Below are positions 18,551-24,597 of a stretch of DNA of 24,597 bases, in pieces. The notes under the pieces are model-generated. The model was given only the letters and a program-made list of their open reading frames with translations. It was not told where the DNA came from and searched no databases. Position 1 is the stretch's first letter; the number at the start of each line of letters is the position of its first letter. The DNA is from Amphimedon queenslandica (lineage: Eukaryota; Porifera; Demospongiae; Haplosclerida; Niphatidae). The position numbers and the translations under genes were made by a program. The stretch covers positions 1 to 24,597 of the forward strand of contig NW_003547094.1 of assembly GCF_000090795.2 (NCBI RefSeq). The letters are read 5' to 3'.

Positions 18551-19700
18551 AAGATATAATAGGAGTTAAGTGCTGAACATCAAAATAGTAAGCTACTATC
18601 TTCTCCTTTTCAGGAAGAGATGCTTCTAATACAGGATTATTAGGCTAATCAGTCTCTTCTTTACTCAACCAGTCAGGGCTTCTCCACCATAGATTATGAA
18701 ATATTAAAGCCAATGAATATAAACCCCTAGAGGGAGTATCAACAGCATTTTCAGTGCCCATAACATGCTTCTAACAATTGGCTGGTATGCGGTCAATGAT
18801 GAAAGACACTCAGTTTCTGACAAGTCTTAAAACGACAGGGACTTCCTTGTAACCAATTAAATACTATAGTACTATAAGTCCAGGCAAATATTTGAGTAAA
18901 AGGCAAATAAAAAATATTCTTCAAATAAAACAATAATTGAGAGAGAAGTATAGCACAACATTACTCTAGGCGAGGTATGGATATCCTTTTGATAGGTGCT
19001 ACCCATGATTTTGCCATCACCAATGATATATTAAAATTACAGTCTAGTTTAACATTCCATTTGAGACCCAGGGTCTTAATATTGCTTGATGTAGAATCAG
19101 TGATAGAATGTACCTCCTGGACATCTCTCAGTTCAGGCTCAATCGAATCTAATACTTCTTTGTTACTGCAATTCCATTTACGGAGCCAAAAACCACCTCA
19201 AGAAAATAAAGCTTGCATTTCTCTTCTCAGCTCAATAGCTTTTTCAATTCCATCACCACCAATCAAGCCATCATCAACATAGAAAGATTCTCTAACCATT
19301 TTGGTAGTAGAGAGGAATTCAGAGCAATGATGAACAGTGTTTTGCTTTACGCTCATATTAGCTGCAAAGCAAGATGCCGAGACTCTAAAAGTAAGTCTTG
19401 TCATTCAATAATCTTTGATACTATCATTATTCTTTGATCTCCATATAAAACAATGCAAATCCTTATCATCATGATCTAACTTAATGGTTTGATACATTTA
19501 TTGACATCTGTGATCAAGGGAATACAAAATATTCTAAATTGAATCAAGACATCTCATAGAGAGCGGACAGTGGGGCCAACAAGAAGAGAAACACCAGAAG
19601 CAGATCTAGCATAGGAATCAAAAACAGCTCTGACCTTTGTAGTCATGCAAGAGCTCTTATAATCCACTCTAATGCAAATGAAATAGGCTCAATGGGCAAG
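18551..19700 (-). pseudogene. BEL/Pao reverse transcriptase and RNase H remnant
   Basis: The RT begins at about 19660 with KVRAVFDSYARSASGVS and LLVGPTVRS, then a segment DDKDLHCFIWRS (about 19440-19480) and RVSASCFAANMSVKQN. The active site YVDD (SFYVDDGLIGGDG) lies near 19265-19290. WLRKWN and IEPELRDVQEV follow, and then the sequence jumps to MAKSWVAPIKRISIPRLE (about 18950-19005). The connecting region of roughly 150 residues normally present is missing. The RNase H segment reads FAWTYSTIVFNWLQGSP, with Tyr where the family has the catalytic Asp (AWTDS). Stops and shifts are frequent below 18900. Confidence 0.85.
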
Positions 19701-19753
19701 TTAATGTGACCATGGGAACCACAACAGCAGTGATGCTGAATCTCATATCAGGT

Positions 19754-20386
19754 TTACTTACTGACAGGAGACGCAGTAACCTGCGACATAAATCTCCCAG
19801 TGATCCTATCTGACAAGCCATCTATGTCAGTTACAACTACAAACTGGTATGAACGAGGCAGTCTTAATACCTGAGCAATACGCTCAGTAATAAAAGATGC
19901 TGATGAAGCATGGTGTAGTAAACAGTGTGCTTCAACTGATGATCCATTTGCACCAGTAAGTAATACTCGAGAAGTTATCAATAAACAGCATGAGTTCATC
20001 TCAACTGCACTATTAGAAGTCACTGGAGTTAAGGCTGGTTTAGGCACATTATTGAAATGCGTAAGAGTATGGTGTAATCCCTGACTTCTATGTACAGACC
20101 TACAATTCCTAGCATGATGCCCACCAGTTAGGCAATTGACGCAAATGTTGTTGGATTTCAATAGGAAAATCTTCTGATTATAAGGCAATCCTTTAAAAAT
20201 TTGACAAATGTATAAAGGATGCTTGTCAGATTCACAAGCTATGCAATTAGAATTCACATGAGTAGGAAAAGAGGCAAGAAGCTTAGACGACTTTGTCTCA
20301 TTTTTTTTGAAAGAGTTATGCCCTAGAGACTCAGATGCCTGAGGTCTTTGGTCAATGAATTCTAAAAGCTGATTGTAATGAGACAC
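19754..20386 (-). pseudogene. BEL/Pao zinc knuckles and aspartic protease (DUF1758) remnant
   Basis: Open for 210 codons. The knuckle region has C-x2-C...H...C (CIACESDKHPLYIC) and C-x2-C-x4-H-x4-C (CVNCLTGGHHARNC). The retropepsin-like region follows: SSVEAHCLLHHASSASFITE, then VLRLPRSYQF. In relatives the active-site segment is LLD.AS or LLD.GS. Here the Asp position is His (LLHHAS), so the protease would be inactive. The C-terminal half of the protease domain and the linker to RT appear deleted. Upstream it was continuous with the gag at 20390-21300. Confidence 0.85.
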
Positions 20387-20389
20387 TTC

Positions 20390-21300
20390 ACATCACTCTC
20401 AGCATGACTATGCCTTTGCCATTCAAACATAGTGTTGGCATCTAATTTCAGTTCAGTCACTGAGGTAGTAAAAGAGGGAGAGGGTTCATGACCCATGGCT
20501 TTCAAAGCATGAATATGCTGCTGAATAATATTATGCAATTTACGTAATTCTTTGTCATTCCCTTCCTTGAGTAGAGGGCAATCTAATATATACTTTACAT
20601 GAGTTTGGTGAATGAGTCTAGGCCAATTAAATTGAGCCTTTAAACAAGCAATAACTTCACTGTACTGCTGCTCACCTGACCTTGATAGTCCCTCAATGAC
20701 GGTCCTGGCAGAACTGTCCTTGAGAGGGTGCCTTAAATAACAAGCTTCTCAGCATCAGATACGATCTTGCGATCGTGCACGGAGATGCAGAAGTGTTCCC
20801 ACAACTGAGTCCAGTTAAGAGTATTTTCGTCAAAGACAGGAACATTTAGTTAAGGAAGAGCTGGCAACAGGTGCAGTAGGAGAATCAGTCTTGCATTGAG
20901 CGAGACATCTATGAATGATGTGGGAACAATCAAATGATTGCTTTTCTGAATCGTCATGTCGCATGAATAGAGGATCTTGAGGAATGAGATCAGCAGCTAG
21001 TAATTCTTCACGTACAACAGAGAGCTGAGACTTGTAGTCTGCCAATTGAGCCTCGTGTTGTAAAAAAAGTTCAGCATCATCCCTATTATCAGGTAGACCC
21101 ATCAGAGTAGTGGCTGTGGTAGAGATAGACCGCTCGAGAGAACGAAGCTTTTTACTAAGTAAGTTGTTCTCCGTAGGAGCTACGGTAGAAGGAGAGGGAG
21201 AGGACGGGCAGAGCTGCTGCAAGCGGAAGGATAATGAAGACTCTTTATCATCATGATTGTCAAGAACGTCCTGTTCTCACTCAAGATCCTCGCCTTTATT
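20390..21300 (-). pseudogene. BEL/Pao gag (DUF1759) remnant
   Basis: 20830-21222 is open and encodes a Ser/Pro-rich start followed by a predicted helical, coiled-coil-like stretch (LRSLERSISTTATTLMG ... YKSQLSVVREELLAADLIP). After a stop near 20850 the DUF1759 core can be read in another frame: CYLRHPLKDSSARTVIEGLS, YSEVIACLKAQFNWPRLIHQ, THVKYILDCPLLKEGNDKEL and LRKLHNIIQQHIHALKAMGH (about 20480-20740). These match the order of the pfam DUF1759 gag-like domain next to the zinc knuckles. Frameshifts separate the blocks. Confidence 0.8.
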
Positions 21301-21643
21301 GATAGCATGAACTATTAGTAAATGAATTGCTTTGAAATTGGTATCAAGACCATTGAGTTTTAATAACATCTGTTGCACGCAGGCAACAGGTCAGGCTGAT
21401 CATTGCTACTCTCCAGCTCTCTGAGCCGGGTAGATAGAGGAGTAACTGAAACACGGACGACTCTTCTTTTAAAGGGATTAATGTCTGTCAGGAGATGAGC
21501 AAGTGACTGTTCCATGTCGGCGACCACCATGTGACTCAGTATAGTCAGAATAACAGATGAATAATGACTCCGCTGAGTATAAATTAGTAAGTAATGAAGA
21601 AATGGAAGTATTCAGATTGGAATGACCAACAAATGGATGAGCC
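21301..21643 (-). other. 5' leader of the BEL/Pao element
   Basis: This lies between the 5' LTR and the first readable gag block. An open stretch (21478-21672) overlaps the LTR and has no recognised motif. The bases directly inside the 5' LTR read TGGCTCATCCATTTGTTGG on the minus strand. The TGG start is usual for a primer-binding site, but I cannot match it to a tRNA from memory. Confidence 0.5.
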
Positions 21644-21802
21644 AATACCCAGATGGAGAAAGAAGGAAGCAAAGTAAAAGCAGTGGATAGCTTTTACAAA
21701 AGAGAGAACTGTATTCTCATTAATGCACAGAAAATGACAAACATCAGATAATTAAAAATAATAATGGTACATCAATAATAATGAACAATACTAGCCCAAA
21801 CA
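21644..21802 (-). repeat. 5' LTR of the BEL/Pao element
   Basis: Right-hand copy of the direct repeat; in element orientation it starts TGTTTGGGCTAGTATTGTTC at 21802. TATA-like sequences are weak, and no promoter is assigned. Confidence 0.85.
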
Positions 21803-21949
21803 GTTATTTAACAAACTTAACAATCATATCTGCTTCAAATACAGCATTTATCAGTGCCTTAAAGGGCAGTAGAAAGTTGCATCGGAGTGCATGAAATTAC
21901 CGTGACTGCGCCTATAATAATGGAAGGGCTAAGCAAGCATATATAATTA

Positions 21950-22470
21950 TTGCTGAGTAAAACAATAATTTTAGCACAGTACAAAAGGGTGTGGTGAAAA
22001 TTGTCACAGCATAGATACAGCCCTGCTGCAAAGTTGCAAAACTTTGTTGAAAAAGTACAAACGTTTCAATCGCTGAATTGTTTGGCATACACAAGCAGGT
22101 TAGATACAGTAGCAATGTCAGTACATTTATCAACTATGACTCCATTGAATGGACTAGCATAAAATGAAACATCTGCTGATTCTTCAATTCAGGAGATCAC
22201 TTCAAGCATTTCTGCAGCAATTAAATGACTGAAAAGTTGTGCATTCTAAGCAAGAAAAATTCTTTCAATTCAGCATATCCTTGGATTTGTACACGCTCAT
22301 TTATTAAATCATACTGAAGAAGTGCCAAATCATCTTTTGCAATCATGCATATGTTGTGCATAGCAGAAATAATTGCTCCCATTTTAATTCTATTCCTTAC
22401 CTCACCATAACTGAAAGACTAGGACAACTTGTGCTGGATGATTCTTGCCACAACATGGTTATGTGACAGT
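21950..22470 (-). pseudogene. hAT transposase core fragment (ZNF862-like)
   Basis: On the minus strand, KMGAIISAMHNICMIAKDDL (about 22320-22385) is followed by a stretch ending HLIAAEMLEVIS, then IEESADVSFYASPFNGVIVD and KCTDIATVSNLLVYAKQFSD (about 22065-22185). This is the first catalytic Asp region of hAT proteins (VD..TD.....L.VY.R). A trailing segment NFAAGLYLCCDNFHHTL runs to about 21970. Stops occur at three or more places, and neither BED finger nor dimerisation domain is present. It adjoins the outer edge of the BEL element, so the retrotransposon may have inserted into or next to it. Confidence 0.7.
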
Positions 22471-22790
22471 GAGAGTGAAAAAAGACTTCATATTTGACAC
22501 TAGAGAATTTAGAGTCAGTGAATGTGTTATAAACCTTTCGTTTTACACAAATATGACGCAGCATCACTTCTTTCTCAGGTATATAGTAGACTCACAAGGT
22601 GATCTTTGCCAAGAGTTCATATCATGCTTTGTGCTATTAATGCTATAGATCTACCCTCTGGTCCATCATTTGTTTAATCTAGTGATGCATCAAATAATGA
22701 GGATGGTGAATTATCTTTTCATGAACGTTTTCCAAGCTACAGTAGAATCTGAATTTGCTGTAGTAAGCTCTGCCCATAAGTTCTAAGTTG
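22471..22790 (+). other. unidentified coding-like segment
   Basis: Open from 22445 to 22648, and in another frame from about 22620 to 22750 with one stop: CAINAIDLPSGPSFV, then SSDASNNEDGELSFHERFPS. The second part is rich in Ser/Asp/Glu like a linker of a real protein. No family was recognised, and a mobile-element origin is likely given the neighbours. Confidence 0.25.
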
Positions 22791-23163
22791 GCTAGGCCTC
22801 ATTATAAAGTGACTATTACAACTATAATACTAAAAAAGGACGGATTGGCATCATATTTGTAGGTCATTTTTCATTGAACAAGGTAAATAACTACTGAGGC
22901 CATGACAATTAGATTTCTTGTTTCTCTTTGCATATGTGGGAAGAAAGTGGGTGGGAGGGCGGAGATATTAATATTCATGAAAATAATTGATTATAATGCT
23001 ATTGTTCACATTATTAAAGCAAAAGAGAAAGGAAGCATATATAAAAGAAAAATAAGAGAACCACCATTTATTATCATTATTATACAAATAACTTAGACCA
23101 AACAAGTATAAAAAGTAAAACCTAAAGCAAAAAGAATAAACCAAGAGGACATTATTATAATAA
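22791..23163. other. AT-rich stretch without a gene
   Basis: It holds ATTATTATC-type low complexity at 23065-23100 and 23145-23170. It contains the 3' flank of the Cys-rich pseudogene. No domain was seen. Confidence 0.5.
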
Positions 23164-23685
23164 TCATGATTTTCTCTTGTAAGTAGGAGGTGTATCATAA
23201 CAATTTTCACATTTGGGATACTCATTTTCAGCTGTTATGCTTGAGGTGTATCACAATATACACATATTGGTGTGAACTTGGCCGAATAATACAACTCTTC
23301 AATCAGATCATAACAATTATGAGCCCTAATTTCCACATCATTGTATGCATCTCTAAGATTTAACTCTGCTAGAGAAGCCCCACACGAACATTCATAATCA
23401 TCTAAAACTGACTGTAGATCTTACGCTGGTCAGAATTTAGTTTAAATCGAGAGAATATCAACTGCCACATATCACACTCACTGCATTGTATTGTCTTTTC
23501 GGTAAACTCCTCCTTCCAGAGTAGAATCAATTGCCAGTATTGATGACCAAAATTCACTTATTTGACTGGGTATAGCAGAGTTAAATATTTGAAAAGTTTT
23601 TTATGTACTTGAAGGCAACAAAAAATTGAATGTAGAAGTGATTCAACAGGAGAAAGAAAATCTATGAGACACTCCTTACGAGGCA

Positions 23686-23693
23686 TCAGGCAC
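23686..23693. repeat. 8-bp target site duplication (TCAGGCAC), left
   Basis: TCAGGCAC directly precedes the MITE at 23694 and is repeated exactly at 23982-23989, directly after its right end. Confidence 0.9.
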
Positions 23694-23981
23694 CATAGGC
23701 AGCTACAGAATCTTGAATTAACCAGGGCTCATTAATTAGTGGGGGTGTGGTCAATTAATAAAATGACAAAAAATCATTATGATAGCTTACAAAAGCCAGT
23801 TACCACACTAAAATAACTGTAAAGTGGAGCTGATCATGAGTGTAGACAGTTGTGGTTATAAAAAATGAATTCTAGTGATGATCTCACTCCTAATAATAAC
23901 AAAACACACCCTTTGGGTGCGGTTTTGATTGAAAACTACCAGGGCAAATCCCTGGCTTGCCCAGGCCAATAGCCGCCTATG
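23694..23981. mobile_element. 288-bp hAT-type MITE nested in the DDE-like pseudogene
   Basis: It begins CATAGGCAGCTACAG and ends with the inverse, CCAATAGCCGCCTATG; 11 of the first 12 terminal bases pair (CATAGGCRGCTA). A perfect 8-bp duplication TCAGGCAC flanks it. Eight bases is the hallmark of hAT insertion. There is no ORF inside. Leaving out the element and one duplication restores an uninterrupted minus-strand frame from the upstream to the downstream half of the host pseudogene. A similar terminus (CATAGGCGGCTGCAGGAT) occurs at 13913. Confidence 0.88.
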
Positions 23982-24400
23982 TCAGGCACTGGCACAGTTC
24001 AGTCAAATTATTACACTTTTCCACTTGAGCTTCCAACTCAGCAGACATTCATGAACGTGCTAGACCAACACATTGTAGACCAAGATTTAATATCGACATA
24101 AAGCTCTCTACTGGGTTATGCCAACTGTGGTAGGGTGCTGTTCGTCCAGCACACAAATAGTCCAAATCTAGTTTCAAAAAGAGGCATATCAGAGACAGTT
24201 GGACAGAGATATGTCAGTCTGTGATGAAAGCCTTTGTCGGTATACAAAAATAAACAGGAAAAAGAACACTGCTGGAGAACATCATATAATTCTGTTGCGG
24301 GTCTCATTGGAGACGATGATTCAAATACCATATCTTTCATCCCAACAAATACCGAGCCTATTATAATAAAACCAAAGGCACAAACAATCATAGCAAAGTT

Positions 24401-24597
24401 TATTGTCCAATGGTGTCTATTACATGTTTAATAACAAATTTGTAAGACCATAAACTATACAGGAATATAACTTGACACAAAACTTTGGCCATCCATTTTT
24501 ATACATACATGTATTCTTCCAAATATATATCATATCTCATGAATTATTGCATGAGGAAGCTCAGAATAAAACAAAATAAAATAATAGCTCATATTTT
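24401..24597. other. window edge, AT-rich
   Basis: The N-terminal part of the DDE-like pseudogene should lie here or beyond, but I could not read a convincing continuation on the minus strand. Confidence 0.4.

Larger units (their letters stand above)
16740..21802 (-). mobile_element. BEL/Pao LTR retrotransposon, degenerate, 5.06 kb
   Basis: Two direct repeats of about 160 bp (16740-16901 and 21644-21802) flank minus-strand gag, protease, reverse transcriptase, RNase H and integrase remnants in the BEL/Pao order. LTRs begin TGTTTGGGCTAG in element orientation. They differ by substitutions and small indels at about 15% of positions by eye, so insertion is old. The element is shorter than typical full-length BEL elements because of deletions between protease and RT and between RT and RNase H. 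No exact target duplication is seen (GTT is shared at both flanks). No polypurine tract is visible on the coding strand next to the 3' LTR. Confidence 0.9.
23164..24400 (-). pseudogene. DDE-like mobile-element protein with Cys-rich C-terminus, disrupted
   Basis: Read downward on the minus strand. IIGSVFVGMKDMVFESSSPM and RPATELYDVL (about 24285-24370) are followed by LYTDKGFHHRLTY (about 24215-24250), where relatives in my memory read TDGGPDHR. After a frameshift near 24213 come LSLICLFLKLDLDYLCAGRT and APYHSWHNPVESFMSILNLG (about 24090-24200). A TGA and MSAELEAQVEKCNNLT follow, then a 288-bp MITE (23694-23981). Beyond it are PRKECLIDFLSPVESLLHSI, ISEFWSSILAIDSTLEGG, CSECDMWQLIFSRFKLN, YECSCGASLAELNLRDAY, NCYDLIEELYY, PICVYCD and YPKCENCYDTPPTYKRKS, ending at 23164-23166. 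The Asp plus NPVE motifs suggest a DDE nuclease and the CxxC pairs a zinc ribbon. The family name is unknown to me. Confidence 0.65.

Noticed and set aside
19213..19437. Plus-strand open frame across the RT region
   Set aside because: Antisense of the YVDD-containing reverse transcriptase frame.
16740..21802. Endogenous retrovirus with an envelope gene
   Set aside because: After integrase the reading ends at 17068 close to the 3' LTR; there is no room for and no sign of an envelope ORF.
24234..24431. Plus-strand open frame at the right edge
   Set aside because: Antisense of the DDE-like pseudogene, whose motifs are clear on the minus strand.
1..24597. CRISPR array or bacterial operon
   Set aside because: No regularly spaced short repeats with unique spacers, no Shine-Dalgarno-led gene series; splice sites and eukaryotic transposons dominate.

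Overview
The window looks like a piece of a compact, AT-rich metazoan nuclear genome. The repeat repertoire (BEL/Pao retrotransposon, several animal-type hAT transposases, Tc1/mariner, a LINE-like reverse transcriptase tail, many MITEs) and a GT-AG exon with a polypyrimidine tract point to an early-branching marine animal such as a sponge. That placement is inference from family resemblance, because no taxonomically diagnostic host gene is visible. There is no bacterial-style operon, no rRNA and no intact long ORF. Nearly everything recognisable is a decayed mobile element.

Layout, left to right. 1-590 (+): C-terminal tail of a retroelement polyprotein, followed by a TAA microsatellite. 2221-2550: a TIR element (MITE family A). 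3337-4005 (-): C-terminal half of a Tc1/mariner transposase. 4283-4517: a TIR element (MITE family B), lying exactly where a ZMYM1-like hAT transposase relic (about 4518-6185, -) breaks off. 6357-8633: an almost complete 2.28-kb hAT transposon with terminal inverted repeats, a near-perfect 8-bp target duplication, subterminal CTATCACGATAG repeats and a frame-broken ZBED-type transposase. 8705-10715: mostly gene-free, with two unidentified coding-like segments on the minus strand. 11319-12885: a nest of inverted repeats around a 300-bp foldback. 14057-14923 (-): one convincing spliced exon and a possible second one. 14973-15233: a second family A element carrying a tRNA-like sequence. 15588-16092 (+): C-terminus of a ZNF862-like hAT transposase, then a perfect 78-bp tandem duplication, then a second family B element (16288-16511).

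16740-21802 is a BEL/Pao LTR retrotransposon on the minus strand. It has two LTRs of about 160 bp, gag, zinc knuckles, a protease lacking its catalytic Asp, a reverse transcriptase with YVDD, an RNase H segment lacking an Asp, and an integrase that retains its DDE residues. It also has frameshifts and internal deletions. 21950-22470 (-) is the core of another hAT transposase. 23164-24400 (-) is a transposase-like protein relic with a TD..HHR motif, an NPVE motif and a Cys-rich C-terminus; I recognise its pattern but cannot name the family. A 288-bp MITE with a perfect 8-bp target duplication has inserted into it.

The genes do not cooperate as a pathway. The window records successive, partly nested insertions. 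The best candidates for under-described biology are the 23-24 kb DDE-like/zinc-ribbon family and the TIR element that carries a tRNA-like module.
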